Notes: generated by a model not told the origin, from the sequence alone. 64,000 nt of DNA from Streptomyces sp. cg36 (GCF_041080675.1 NZ_CP163520.1:7593501-7657500); one strand, 5' to 3'; shown: positions 13,980 through 23,951, numbered from the stretch's first letter. Program-made: numbers and translations.

Positions 13980-16913
13980 TCAGGAATTGTCTTCCCGCGT
14001 CCCGCCGATCATCTCCGCCAGTACGCTCCGCCGGTCCTCGCCCGGCCTGGCGCGCAGCGTCCGGGCCAGACGGTGGCTGTCGTAGTGCCAGCGGTGGTCG
14101 AGGTCCTGGGGGACCCCGTCCGTCTCGCGGATCTCGGCGCGGGTGCCGAGCAGTTCCGTGAGGTCCCGGGCGAGGTCGTGCCAGGAGACGTGGCCGCTCA
14201 CGGCGTTGGCGACGCCGTGCACCGGGCGCTCCAGGCACTCGGTGACCGCGCGGGCCAGGGCCGCCGCGTGCACCCAGGCGGCGCCGTACCAGGGGTGACC
14301 GGCGGTGCCGGGCCGGGGCAGCTCGATCGGCTCGCCCCGGTCGGCGGCCTGGTACAGCGTGCCGAGGGCGCCCCAGCGCAGCTGTTCGCGCAGCCGCTCG
14401 TGCGCGCCCCAGACGATCGGGGACCGCACCGCGCTCGCTCCGCCGCGCCCGCCGGTACCGGCCGCGCGCAGCACCATGGCCTCGCAGTCGAGCTTGGCCC
14501 GGCCGTACGGGCTGATGGGCGCGTGGGAGGGCGACTCCTCCAGGACCCGCTCCCCGTGGGGGTGGCCGTAGGCGTCGACGCTGCTGACGAAGACGAACGG
14601 CCCGCCGCGCCAGGCGTCGACCATGGCCTGCGTCGCCGCCAGGTCCACCTCGGGCCGGGTGAAGGTGGACGCGGCGTGGATGACCGCGTCGGCGCCCGCG
14701 ACGGCGTGGCGCAGCCCGTCCAGGTCGGTGAGGTCGCCCGCGACGACGTCGACGCCGTCGGCGGCGACCAGATGAGCCGACTCGGGCCGGGCCAGGGCCA
14801 GTACGGGGCGGCCCTGTGCGGCCAGTTCACGCAGGAGGAACGCGCCGACGCCCCCCGTCGCACCGGTGACCAGCACCGTGCCCGGCCGCACCGCGCGCGA
14901 CCGGGCGGGCCTGGCGACGGGCTTGGCGGCGGCCTGCTGGGCCGCGCGCTCGTCCAGGAGCGCGGCGAGCGCCCGGGGCGTACGGGCCTGGAGCACGTCG
15001 AGACCGGTGACCGGCAGGCCGAGCCCGGTGCGCAGGCGTTCGGCGAGCTGCACCGCGATCAGGGAGTGGCCGCCCAGGGCGAAGAAGTCGCCGTCGGGCG
15101 GCGGCGTGCCGCCGAGCAGCGACGCGAAGGCGTCCACGACGGCCGAGGCCCGGGCGCCGGAGAGGCCGTCCGGGGCGGAAGGCCGGCCGGAGACGGGGGC
15201 CCCGGCGTCCGTCGCGGGCAGCGTGTCGAGCAGCGTGACCGCGGCGGGTACGGACTCGGGCGCCAGCGAGCGGCGCAGCAGCCCGAGGAGCTCGTTGCTG
15301 GAGGGGCCGACGCTCTCGCGCAGCACGGCGTAGGCCACGGACGGCCCCTGCCCGGTCTGGACGACCATGGCGTCGGCGACCTGCGGATGGGCGCGCAGCG
15401 CCAGGACCGCCGGGTGGGCCCCGCCCTCCCGGGGATGGTCCGGGGACGGCGCGGCCGGTCGGTCGTCGCCGTCCTCCGGCCGTGCCCGGCCGCGCGGGCC
15501 GAGGCCGGGCACCTCGCTCAGGGCGAGCTCCGGACGGGTGGCCGCCGAGTCCAGCAGGGCGGCGAAGTCCCGTACGGTCGCCCTGGCCGCGTCGTCGTCC
15601 AGCGCGGCGCGGTCGAACTGGACCAGCGCCGAGGGCCGTTCGGCGTCGTCGAGCGACAGGCCGTAGGAGAGGGTGAACTTGGCGCCGCCGGTGGGCACGT
15701 CCACGTACTCGGCCGTGGTGCCGGGCAGTCGGAGCACCGTGGGCTCGCCCAGCACGTCGGAGGTGACGCGCAGCAGGGCCGTGCCGTCGGCGCCGCGCGC
15801 GGCGGCGCCCAGGCGCTCCAGGACGAGGTCGAACGGCAGGTGCCGGTGGCGCTGGGCCTCCAGGAGCCCGTCGCGCACGCGGTGCAGCAGCTCGGCGAAC
15901 GACGGGTCGCCGGAGGCGTCCACGCGGACAGGCAGGGTGTTGACGCACAGCCCGACCAGGCCGCGCATGGCGATGCCGGTGCGGTGGGTGCCCGCGACAC
16001 CGATGACGAGGTCGTCCTCACCGGTGAGGCGGCGCAGTGCCGCGAACGCCGCGGTCAGCGACACCGCGAAGAGCGTGGCCCGCTGCTCGGCGCCCAGCGC
16101 CCGCAGCGCCTCGGGCAGCGCGGGGGCCAGCGGCACGGTGTGCACGGCCGCCCCGGAGGCGCCGGACGCGTCCGGCGCGGGCAGCCGGGGCGGGGCTGCG
16201 TCGGCGAGCTGCCCGCTCCAGCGCGCCAAGTCCCCCTGGAGGCCGGGTATCCCGTCGTGCTCGCGGCGCGCGTAGTCGCCGTACTGCGGGGCCTCGGCCA
16301 GGGGAGCGGGGCCGGATCCCCCGGCGGCGGCCGTGTACAGCGCGGCCAGTTCGCCGGCCACGACCTCCAGCGATCCGCCGTCGATGGCGATGTGATGGAA
16401 CGTCAGCGACACGGTGTGGTCCCGCTCCCCGTGGCGCAGGACACGGGCGCGTACCGCATCGCCCGCCGCGAGGTCGAACGGCCGGGCCGCCTCTTCCCGC
16501 AGCAGCGCCCCGGCGCCGCGCACGGAGGCGTCGACGACGGGCACGGCGACCGCGCGCGGGGCCGGGAGCACCTCCTGGAAGGGCTCGCCGTCCCGCTCCC
16601 CGTATCCGGTGCGCAGGACGGTGTGCCGGGCCACCAGCGCGGTCAGGGCGGTGGCCAGGGCCGCCGGGTCGAACGGGCCGCGCACCCGGGTCACGAAGGG
16701 AACGTGGTACGAGTCGCCCGCGCCGCCGAGGCGTTCCATCAGCCACATGCGGCGCTGGGCGCGGGAAAGCGGCAGCCGGCCGGAGTGCGGTGCGCCGTCG
16801 TCCGGAGCGGCGGCGGTGGCCCGCCCGGCGGCGCCGGCGCGGGCCCTGCGCAGCAGTTCGAGCTGGAGCCGCCGCTGTTCGGCGCGCGCCGTGGAGTCGG
16901 CGTCAGTGGGCAT
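13980..16913 (-). CDS. NRPS: condensation - adenylation remnant - carrier - SDR-type terminal domain
   Basis: A 977-residue protein. A condensation domain (~45-460) has an intact HHIAIDG (173-179). Residues ~497-580 look like only the C-terminal subdomain of an adenylation domain (AHPQVADAMVV ... LLDTLPATDAGAPVSGRP); the large core with motifs A1-A8 is absent, and the A10 'NGKVDR' lysine has been lost. A carrier protein follows (GGHSL, Ser617). The end is an SDR/epimerase-like domain with TGATGGVG (683-690), VFVSSVDAYG, and Tyr803/Lys807 in SPYGRAK. Such a terminal domain could release the peptide reductively or modify it. ATG 16913 overlaps the upstream gene's end and has a GGAG site 7 bases away. 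It is the last gene of the operon. Confidence 0.85.
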   Translation of the reverse strand: MPTDADSTARAEQRRLQLELLRRARAGAAGRATAAAPDDGAPHSGRLPLSRAQRRMWLMERLGGAGDSYHVPFVTRVRGPFDPAALATALTALVARHTVLRTGYGERDGEPFQEVLPAPRAVAVPVVDASVRGAGALLREEAARPFDLAAGDAVRARVLRHGERDHTVSLTFHHIAIDGGSLEVVAGELAALYTAAAGGSGPAPLAEAPQYGDYARREHDGIPGLQGDLARWSGQLADAAPPRLPAPDASGASGAAVHTVPLAPALPEALRALGAEQRATLFAVSLTAAFAALRRLTGEDDLVIGVAGTHRTGIAMRGLVGLCVNTLPVRVDASGDPSFAELLHRVRDGLLEAQRHRHLPFDLVLERLGAAARGADGTALLRVTSDVLGEPTVLRLPGTTAEYVDVPTGGAKFTLSYGLSLDDAERPSALVQFDRAALDDDAARATVRDFAALLDSAATRPELALSEVPGLGPRGRARPEDGDDRPAAPSPDHPREGGAHPAVLALRAHPQVADAMVVQTGQGPSVAYAVLRESVGPSSNELLGLLRRSLAPESVPAAVTLLDTLPATDAGAPVSGRPSAPDGLSGARASAVVDAFASLLGGTPPPDGDFFALGGHSLIAVQLAERLRTGLGLPVTGLDVLQARTPRALAALLDERAAQQAAAKPVARPARSRAVRPGTVLVTGATGGVGAFLLRELAAQGRPVLALARPESAHLVAADGVDVVAGDLTDLDGLRHAVAGADAVIHAASTFTRPEVDLAATQAMVDAWRGGPFVFVSSVDAYGHPHGERVLEESPSHAPISPYGRAKLDCEAMVLRAAGTGGRGGASAVRSPIVWGAHERLREQLRWGALGTLYQAADRGEPIELPRPGTAGHPWYGAAWVHAAALARAVTECLERPVHGVANAVSGHVSWHDLARDLTELLGTRAEIRETDGVPQDLDHRWHYDSHRLARTLRARPGEDRRSVLAEMIGGTREDNS

Positions 16914-18741
16914 CGCGGTGCTCCGGGTTCTCGGGGTGGAGGTCGCTGTGGGCGGCCAGCAGGGCGCGTTCGACCAGGGCGGCCTGGGCGGCGACGGTCG
17001 GCGCGGCGAAGAAGTCGGCCAGCGACAGCTCGACGCCGAGCTCCTCGCGCAGGTCGTCGGTGACGGCGAGCGCGAGCAGCGAGTGGCCGCCCAGGGCGAG
17101 GAAGTCGGCGTCGCCACGGGTGACTTCGCTGCCCAGGGACCGGCTCCACACCTCGGCGACGGCCTGCTCCAGCGGGCCCATCGCCGGGGCGGGCGCCCCG
17201 TCTGCGGCCGGGGAACCGGCCTGGGCCCGGTCGGCCAGCGCCCGTCGGTCGACCTTGCCCGACGGGGTGAGCGGAAGGCGCTCCACCAGGGTGAGGGCGT
17301 CCGGCACCAGGTGGGCGGGCAGGACGGTGGTCAGCTGCTCGCGCAGTGCCGAGGGGACGGGCACCGGGCCGGGCGCCGCGACGACGAACGCCACCAGGCG
17401 CGCCTCGGGCGTACCGGCGCCGTCGACCGCGACGGCGGCGTCGTCCACGTCCGGCCTGCGGCGCAGGGCGTGCTCGACCTCGGCGGGTTCGATGCGGAAG
17501 CCGCGCACCTTGACCTGGTCGTCGTTGCGGCCGTGGAAGTCCAGGACGCCGTCGTGGCGGACGGAGACGATGTCGCCCGTACGGTAGAGGCGCCCGGCGG
17601 TGGGGTGGTCGACGAAGCGCTCGGCCGTGAGGTCGGGCCGGCCCGCGTAGCCGTCGGCGAGCCGGGTGCCGCCGACCCACAGTTCGCCCCGGTCGCCCTC
17701 GGGCACCGGATCGCCGTCGGCGTCCAGGACGTGGACCGTGGCTCCCGCGATGGGGCGGCCGATCGGCACCGGCGCGTCGCAGTCCCGCTCGGTGACGGTG
17801 TGGGCGGTGGCGAACGTGGTGGTCTCGGTCGGCCCGTAGCCGTTGACCAGCTCCAGCCAGGGGAAGGCGGTCAGCACGTCCCGGGCGTGGCTGGCGGCCA
17901 TGGCCTCGCCGCCCACCACGACCGAGCGCAGCTGGGCGAAGACGCGCGAGCGGCGGGCGGCGAGCTGGTGGAAGAGCGCGGTGGTGAAGAACGCGACGGT
18001 CACGCCGTGCCGCTCCACGTGCCGGGCCAGGTCCTCCAGGGAGGGCCGGGGCACGGTGCACACCACGACGGCGGCGCCGTTGGCGAGCGCGGCCCACACC
18101 TCGAACGTGGAGCCGTCGAAGGTCATGGGCGAGTGGAACAGCACGCGGTCACGGGCGTTGACCGTCACATAGCGCGGTGCGGTGACCAGTTCGGCGATGG
18201 CCCGGTGGCTGACGGTGACGCCCTTGGGGCGGCCGGTGGAGCCGGAGGTGAACATGATGAAGGCCGGGCTGTCGGGCGCGGCCCCGGCCGCCGGGGCGCC
18301 GCCGCCCAGGGGCGCTTCCGGCAGGGCCAGTACGGGGCCGGTGAGCCCGGACGCGTCCAGCAGCTTCGCGTCGCCGACGGTGAGGGTGACCCCCGCGTCC
18401 TCGATCATCGCCTCGGTGCGCGGCCGGGGCTGCGCGGGGTCCAGCGGCACGCACACGGCTCCGGCCCCCCACAGGGCGAGCTGGGCGACGACGGTGCGCG
18501 CGGAGCGGGCGGTCAGCAGCGCCACCCGGTCGCCGGTCGCCACCCCGTGCTCGCGCAGATGCGCGGCGAGGGCGCGGCCGGCCCGGTCGAGCTGCCCGTA
18601 GGTGAAGGTGGTGTCGCCGTCGACGACGGCCAGGGCGTTCGGGGTGCGGGCGGCGTGCCGGGCCACGAGCTCCGGCAGCGCCGTGGCGTGCGTGGGGAGC
18701 ACGGCGGGCGCGGTGGCCATGGGCTGAGCGGTCGGTGTCAT
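16903..18741 (-). CDS. NRPS adenylation-carrier didomain protein (branched aliphatic residue predicted)
   Basis: A 612-residue A-T protein. All core motifs are present: FTSGSTGRPKGV, GYGPTETT, RTGD, the hinge RNDDQVKVRGFRIE, and SGKVDR (catalytic Lys). The carrier Ser is in ALGGHSLLALAV (~560). Aligning the pocket by eye to GrsA gives D-G-F-F-V-G-G-T-F, close to published valine and isoleucine codes, so a branched aliphatic amino acid is inferred. There is no condensation domain, so an acceptor or donor C domain must come from another protein. It starts one base after the upstream stop with a GGAG site and overlaps the downstream start by 11 bases. Confidence 0.9.
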   Translation of the reverse strand: MTPTAQPMATAPAVLPTHATALPELVARHAARTPNALAVVDGDTTFTYGQLDRAGRALAAHLREHGVATGDRVALLTARSARTVVAQLALWGAGAVCVPLDPAQPRPRTEAMIEDAGVTLTVGDAKLLDASGLTGPVLALPEAPLGGGAPAAGAAPDSPAFIMFTSGSTGRPKGVTVSHRAIAELVTAPRYVTVNARDRVLFHSPMTFDGSTFEVWAALANGAAVVVCTVPRPSLEDLARHVERHGVTVAFFTTALFHQLAARRSRVFAQLRSVVVGGEAMAASHARDVLTAFPWLELVNGYGPTETTTFATAHTVTERDCDAPVPIGRPIAGATVHVLDADGDPVPEGDRGELWVGGTRLADGYAGRPDLTAERFVDHPTAGRLYRTGDIVSVRHDGVLDFHGRNDDQVKVRGFRIEPAEVEHALRRRPDVDDAAVAVDGAGTPEARLVAFVVAAPGPVPVPSALREQLTTVLPAHLVPDALTLVERLPLTPSGKVDRRALADRAQAGSPAADGAPAPAMGPLEQAVAEVWSRSLGSEVTRGDADFLALGGHSLLALAVTDDLREELGVELSLADFFAAPTVAAQAALVERALLAAHSDLHPENPEHRDAH

Positions 18742-18742
18742 G

Positions 18743-20632
18743 TCAGGCTCCTGCCGGTCGCGGGGTCCAGCGCTGGTCGAGGAGGGCGGCGAAGGCGCCC
18801 AGGTCGGTGCTGCGCAGCAGTTCGTGGGCGCGCGGTCGGATGCCGCTCTCCCGCTCGACGACCGCCAGCAGCCGCGCCGCGACGACGGAAGTGCCGCCGA
18901 TGTCGGTGAAGTTGTCGGCGAGTACGGTCGCGGGACGGCCCAGGAGTTCCCGTACGGCGGTCAGGACCAGCCGCTCGCCGGGGGTGGCGGCGGCCAGGTC
19001 GTCCGCCGGGGCGGCGGGCGCGGGCGAGGTGTCGGCGGCGGCCAGCGCGGTCCGGTCCACCTTGCCGTTGGCGTCCAGCGGGAAGCCGTCGACGAGCCGC
19101 ACGGCGGCGGGGACGGCCTGCTCGGGGAGCCAGGCGCGGACCGCGTCCAGCAGGTCGGCCGCCGCGGGGGCGCCGAGCGCGGGCTTGAGGTGGGCGACGA
19201 GACGGGCGAGGCCGGAGCCGTCGCGCTCGACGGTGACGACCGCCGTGCGCACCCGGGGGTCCTGCTCGAACGCGGCCTCCACCTCGGCGAGTTCGATCCG
19301 CACGCCGCTGATCTTGACCTGGTCGTCGAGGCGGCCGAGGAACTCCAGGCCGCCGTCGGCGTCCATGCGGACCCGGTCGCCCGTGCGGTACAGCCGGTCG
19401 AGCTCCTTGAGTCCCGGGTGGTCGGCCGGGGCGGTGAAGCGCCGCGCGGTGAGCTCCGGATCGAGGTAGCCGAGGGCCAGGCAGTGGCCGCCGACGCGCA
19501 GTTCACCGTCCTGGCCCCGGTCGACGGGGTGGCCCTCGGCGTCGGTGACGACGACGGTGGTGCCCGGCAGCGGCGTGCCGATCGGCGGCGGCGCCACCTC
19601 GCCCGCCCGCGCGTCCGTGGCGCGCATCGCGTACGTGGTGGTGACGACGGTGGCCTCGGCCGGGCCGTAGGCGTTGTGCACGGTGGCGGTGACGTCCGGG
19701 CCGGGGCGGCGGCGCATGCGGTCGCCGCCGACGACGAGGTGACGCAGTGTCAGATCCTGGGGCCAGGGCCGGTCCAGGAGCGGCTCGACGGTCGGTGTCG
19801 CCGCCACGCACACGGTCACGGCCGCATCGCGCCACCAGTCGGTGAGCAGCGCCGCGTCCCAGCGGGTGTCGTCGGGGGCCGGGACGAGGGCGGCGCCCGA
19901 GGTCAGTGCGGCCCACAGCTCCAGCAGGTGCGGGTCGAAGGCCACGCCGATCAGCAGGGACTGCCGGTCGCCGGGCGCCAGGCCGGTGGCCGCGCGGTAC
20001 CAGTCCAGGGCGACGGACAGCGACGCCTCGGCGACCGCGACGGCCTTGGGGCGGCCGGTGGACCCGGAGGTGAGGACCGCGTACAGCGTGCCCTCGGGTG
20101 CGCGCCGGGCGTCCGCGCGGCGGGCGGCGAACGCGGCCACCGGCGCGGCCGGCGCGTTCACGCCGTCGGCGGGCAGGCCCAGGGCCAGGTGCTCGCCGTC
20201 CTGGTGGGCCCCGGGCAGCACACCGGGGTCGCCGATCAGGCAGGCCACGTCGAGGTCCTCGGTGACGGCCTGGATGCGGCGCTCGCCGGGGCGCGGCCCC
20301 AGCGGCAGGTACACGGCGCCGAGCCGGGCGAGCGCGACGGCGCTCACCACCAGCGCGGTGGACCGGTCCAGGCAGACGCCGACCAGGTCACCGGGGCGTA
20401 CGCGGTCGCGCAGGGCGGTGGCGACCCGCTCGGCGGCGGCGTCGAGTTCCCCGTACGTCCAGATCCGCTCGCCGTCGACGACGGCGGGGGCCTGCGGGGC
20501 GGTGCGGACCCACTCCTCGAAGCGGGCGACGACGGCGGTCGGTTCGGCGGCGGGGCCGTGGGCGATGCTCGCCGGGGCGTCGACGGCGCCGGCCGCGACG
20601 GTGGTCTCGGGAAGGGAGGGGGACTGGATCAT
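18743..20632 (-). CDS. NRPS adenylation-carrier didomain protein
   Basis: A 629-residue A-T protein. Motifs include VLTSGSTGRPKAVAV, NAYGPAEATV, YRTGDRV, the hinge RLDDQVKISGVRIE, and ANGKVDR. The carrier Ser lies in DIGGTSVVAARL (~590). The pocket residues I can align (D-P-L-?-V-G-A-V-V, with a one-residue length ambiguity near position 278) match no code I know, so I make no substrate call. ATG 20632 is preferred over the adjacent GTG 20635 because it has a GGAG site five bases upstream. Either start overlaps the preceding stop. It is the second consecutive A-T protein without its own C domain. Confidence 0.88.
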   Translation of the reverse strand: MIQSPSLPETTVAAGAVDAPASIAHGPAAEPTAVVARFEEWVRTAPQAPAVVDGERIWTYGELDAAAERVATALRDRVRPGDLVGVCLDRSTALVVSAVALARLGAVYLPLGPRPGERRIQAVTEDLDVACLIGDPGVLPGAHQDGEHLALGLPADGVNAPAAPVAAFAARRADARRAPEGTLYAVLTSGSTGRPKAVAVAEASLSVALDWYRAATGLAPGDRQSLLIGVAFDPHLLELWAALTSGAALVPAPDDTRWDAALLTDWWRDAAVTVCVAATPTVEPLLDRPWPQDLTLRHLVVGGDRMRRRPGPDVTATVHNAYGPAEATVVTTTYAMRATDARAGEVAPPPIGTPLPGTTVVVTDAEGHPVDRGQDGELRVGGHCLALGYLDPELTARRFTAPADHPGLKELDRLYRTGDRVRMDADGGLEFLGRLDDQVKISGVRIELAEVEAAFEQDPRVRTAVVTVERDGSGLARLVAHLKPALGAPAAADLLDAVRAWLPEQAVPAAVRLVDGFPLDANGKVDRTALAAADTSPAPAAPADDLAAATPGERLVLTAVRELLGRPATVLADNFTDIGGTSVVAARLLAVVERESGIRPRAHELLRSTDLGAFAALLDQRWTPRPAGA

Positions 20633-23600
20633 CACGACTCCGTGGAGAGGGGGGCGGTGGCGGCGAGGGCGTCGGCCTGGTCGGCGAGGACGGGGTTGCG
20701 GAAGAGCACCTTGAGCGGCGGGCGCGTGCCCAGGTGGGGCTCCAGCCAGGCGGCGAGCTCGGCGGCCAGCAGCGAGTGGCCCCCGATGCGGAAGAAGTGG
20801 GAGCCGGCGTCGAAGCGGCTGTGGCCGAGGACTTCGCGCCAGCCGGTGACCAGCAGGGCCGTCATCGGGTCGTCCGGTACGGCGGTGTCCCGCGCCTCCT
20901 CGGAGACGGCCTCGGGCGCGGCCGGGGCCACCGGGTCGAGCGCGACCGCGCGACGGGTCAGGGCCGTGCGGTCCGGCTTGCCGCCCGCGAGGGTGGGCAT
21001 CGTCTCCAGCCGGGCCCAGCGGGCGGGCACCAGCGGGCCGGGCAGCCGGCGGGCCAACTCGCCGTGCAGGGCCTTCTCGTCGACGTCGGCGAGGTCGGCG
21101 CCGTCCTCGAAGAAGCCGACGAGCCGGGGTGCGGCCGGGCTCTCGCGGTCCAGGACGACGGCGCAGGAGCGTCCGCCGAGCGCCGCGGACGCCGCCGCCT
21201 CGATCTCCTCCAGCTCGATGCGGTGCCCGCGCAGCTTGACCTGGTTGTCGCGGCGGCCCAGGAAGTAGAGCAGGCCGTCCAGGCCGCGGAAGCCGAGGTC
21301 GCCGGTGAGGTAGACCCGTTCGCCGCCGAGCGCGTCCACGGTGATGAAGCGGGCGGCCGTCACCTCCGCGTTGCCGGGGTAGCCCTCGGCGAGCCCCGGT
21401 CCGGCGATGGCCAGTTCGCCGACCGCGCCACTGGGCAGCGGCCGGTGGTGGTCGTCCAGGACGTGGACGCGCTCGCCCGGGAGCTCGGTGCCCAGCGGGA
21501 TCTCGGCGCCCTCGGCCAGGGCCTCGCGGGAGATCTCGTGGACGGTCGAGCTGATGGCCGCCTCGGTGACGCCGTACGCGTTCATGACGGTGGCGTCGGT
21601 GTCGGCGAGAACGCCGCGCAAGGTCTCGGCGGGCAGCCGCTCACCGCCCAGGACCAGCAGCCGGGGCGCCCAGCTCTCCTCGCGCAGGGCGGGCCGCAGC
21701 TCCTCGCGGGTGGCGAGGAAGTAGCTGGTGGGGAGGTTGGCGACGGTGACCCGGGCGGCGGCGAGCAGCCCGGCGAGCTCGGCCCCGGTGGGCACCTCGT
21801 ACTCCGGGATCACCAGGCAGGCACCCGCGTGCAGGGTGGGCAGCACCTCTTCCAGCGCCACGTCGAAGGACGGCTGCGCGAACATCAGGACCCGGTCGGA
21901 GGTGGTCAGGGCGAACCGGTCGGCGGTCGCGGTCAGATGGTGTGCGAGCGCCGCGCGCCCGACCGCGACCGGCTTGGGCGTGCCGGTGGAGCCGGAGGTG
22001 TGGATGACGTACGTGGTGCGCTCCAGGACGGCGGCCGGGTGGGCGCGGGGCAGCACGGGCGCGTCGATCCGGGCGGTGGGCAGCTCCCGCGGCAGGTCCG
22101 GGCCGCCCTCGCCGGTCAGGACGAGCGCCGGGGCGAGGCGCTGGAGCAGCAGGGCGATCCGGGCGGGCGGGTCGCTGGGGGAGAGCGGGCAGTAGACGGC
22201 GCCGGTGCGCAGACAGGCCAGCAGGGCGGTGACCGAGTCGGCGCCCCGGGGCAGGACGACGGCCACCGGCTGACCCGGCGCCACCCCGGCCGTGCGCAGC
22301 CGCTCGGCGAGCGCGGCGACCCGCTCGTCGAGCTCGCCGTACGTCACCCGGCGCGCCCCGCACAGCAGGGCGGGCAGCGAGGGGTGCTGTGCGGCCACCG
22401 GGTCCAGCGGATCGCGTCCGGCGGGCAGCGGCGCGGCCTCGGTGACCGCCTCCACCGCGGCCGGGGCCAGGTCGGCCAACGCGGCCCCGGGGGCGTCGAG
22501 ATAGGCGCGCAGCAGGTCCAGGAAGCGGCCGGAGAGCAGCCGGGCCACGTCCTCGCCGAACAGGTCGGCGTCGTAGTCCCACACCAGCGTCATGCCGGGC
22601 GCGCCGTGGCGCGTGGTGACGCCGCGCCGGTCGTCGGGGAGCAGCACCACGTCCAGGTCGAAGCGGGTGGTGCCGGTGTTGAACCCCTCGAACAGGGTGA
22701 TGTCCAGGCCCGGCAGGTCGAGTTCGGGGAGCGGGGCGTCATGGGCGCTGAACATGACCGAGAAGAGCGGGTTGTCGGCGCCGGAGGTGTGCAGTCCCAG
22801 CGCCCGGGTGAGCTCCTGGACGGGCACGTCCTGGTGCGGCAGGGCGCGGATGAGGGTGTCGGTGACCTCGTCCATGGTGTCCTGCGCCGGGACGGTGGGG
22901 TCCAGGGCGAGCGGCAGCGGGATGGTGTTGACGAACATCCCGACGGCGTCCTCGTACCCCAGCGGCCGGTTGCCGACGGCGGTGCCGATGACCATCCGGG
23001 AGCGACCGCTGTGGCGGCGCAGGAGCTCGGCGAAGAGCCCGAGGAGGGTGGCGAAGGGGGTGAGGCCGCGCTCACGGGCGTGGGCGCGCAGCCGCTCGGC
23101 GAGATCGGCGCCGATCGTCTGGCGCAGCTGGCCGCCGTGGTGGCGGCGCCGGGCGCCGGGGCGGGTCAGGCCCGGCAGCGGCAGGTCGTGCGGCTGGTCG
23201 CGCAGTTCGGCCTGCCAGAACTCCAGGGACTCCGGCGCGTACGCGGCACCGGCCTGGGCCTCGACGTGGTCCGCGTACGAGGAGGCGGGCGGCAGCGTCA
23301 GGGCCTCACCGGTGACGCGGGCGCGGTAGGTGCGGAAGACGTCGTCGAGCAGGATCGCGAACGAGTGCCCGTCATGGATCAGATGGTGCTCGACGTGCAC
23401 CAGCCGGTGGTGCCGTTCGCCCAGCCGTACGAGCGTCCAGCGGATCAGCGGCGCCTCGAAGGTGTCGAGCGGCGTCTCGGCCTCGCGGCGCAGCAGCTCC
23501 TGGAAGGCCGCCTCCGGATCCGTCTCGCCGCCGAGGTCGACGGTGTGCAGCCGCGGCGCGCACCGCGGTGCGACCCGCTGCCCGGGTACGGACCCGGGCC

Positions 23601-23784
23601 GGTCCACGAGTTCGAGCCGCAGGCCGGCGTGGCGTGCCAGGGTGGCCCCCAGGCCCTCGCGCAGGGCCTCGGTGTCGAGGGTGCCCCACAGGTCGAGGGC
23701 GGCGGTGAAGTTGTAGGCACGGCTGCCGGGCTGCATCTGTTCGTGCAGCCAGACGATCTCCTGCGACGCGGAGAGCGGAAGCAT
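20632..23784 (-). CDS. NRPS module: condensation-adenylation-carrier
   Basis: A 1050-residue complete module. The condensation domain (~1-440) has HHLIHDG (133-139) with both catalytic-motif histidines. The adenylation domain (~490-960) has HTSGSTGTPKPVAV, NAYGVTEAAI, YLTGD, the hinge RRDNQVKLRGHRIE, and AGGKPDR. The carrier Ser is in RIGGHSLLAAEL (~1010). By-eye pocket residues are D-V-E-N-V-G-A-I-S; the Glu is often seen with basic substrates such as ornithine derivatives, so a basic residue is a weak inference. ATG 23784 has an AGGGA site and begins exactly at the condensation motif C1 (PLSASQEIVWLHEQ). The end overlaps the next gene. Confidence 0.92.
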   Translation of the reverse strand: MLPLSASQEIVWLHEQMQPGSRAYNFTAALDLWGTLDTEALREGLGATLARHAGLRLELVDRPGSVPGQRVAPRCAPRLHTVDLGGETDPEAAFQELLRREAETPLDTFEAPLIRWTLVRLGERHHRLVHVEHHLIHDGHSFAILLDDVFRTYRARVTGEALTLPPASSYADHVEAQAGAAYAPESLEFWQAELRDQPHDLPLPGLTRPGARRRHHGGQLRQTIGADLAERLRAHARERGLTPFATLLGLFAELLRRHSGRSRMVIGTAVGNRPLGYEDAVGMFVNTIPLPLALDPTVPAQDTMDEVTDTLIRALPHQDVPVQELTRALGLHTSGADNPLFSVMFSAHDAPLPELDLPGLDITLFEGFNTGTTRFDLDVVLLPDDRRGVTTRHGAPGMTLVWDYDADLFGEDVARLLSGRFLDLLRAYLDAPGAALADLAPAAVEAVTEAAPLPAGRDPLDPVAAQHPSLPALLCGARRVTYGELDERVAALAERLRTAGVAPGQPVAVVLPRGADSVTALLACLRTGAVYCPLSPSDPPARIALLLQRLAPALVLTGEGGPDLPRELPTARIDAPVLPRAHPAAVLERTTYVIHTSGSTGTPKPVAVGRAALAHHLTATADRFALTTSDRVLMFAQPSFDVALEEVLPTLHAGACLVIPEYEVPTGAELAGLLAAARVTVANLPTSYFLATREELRPALREESWAPRLLVLGGERLPAETLRGVLADTDATVMNAYGVTEAAISSTVHEISREALAEGAEIPLGTELPGERVHVLDDHHRPLPSGAVGELAIAGPGLAEGYPGNAEVTAARFITVDALGGERVYLTGDLGFRGLDGLLYFLGRRDNQVKLRGHRIELEEIEAAASAALGGRSCAVVLDRESPAAPRLVGFFEDGADLADVDEKALHGELARRLPGPLVPARWARLETMPTLAGGKPDRTALTRRAVALDPVAPAAPEAVSEEARDTAVPDDPMTALLVTGWREVLGHSRFDAGSHFFRIGGHSLLAAELAAWLEPHLGTRPPLKVLFRNPVLADQADALAATAPLSTES

Positions 23785-23951
23785 GATCGGTCCCTGGGGG
23801 TTGTCGGACGGATTCCGGGCCCGGTCACGGTCGTGCCGGGCGTGGTCGTGCGGGCGGCCCCGCGGGTCGCGCGGGACCGCGTCGAAACGCGTGTGGGGTC
23901 TGTGGGGCGGGCGGCGGCGGTCCCGTGGGCAGGCGCGTGCGGCGTGCCGGG

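Noticed and set aside
13980..16913. Thioesterase domain at the end of the NRPS
   Set aside because: There is no GxSxG serine-hydrolase motif; the end domain is a Rossmann/SDR fold.
14073..17063. Long + strand frame across the terminal NRPS gene
   Set aside because: Arg/Gly/Ala/Val-rich shadow of the NRPS reading frame; no motif, and starts without a ribosome site.
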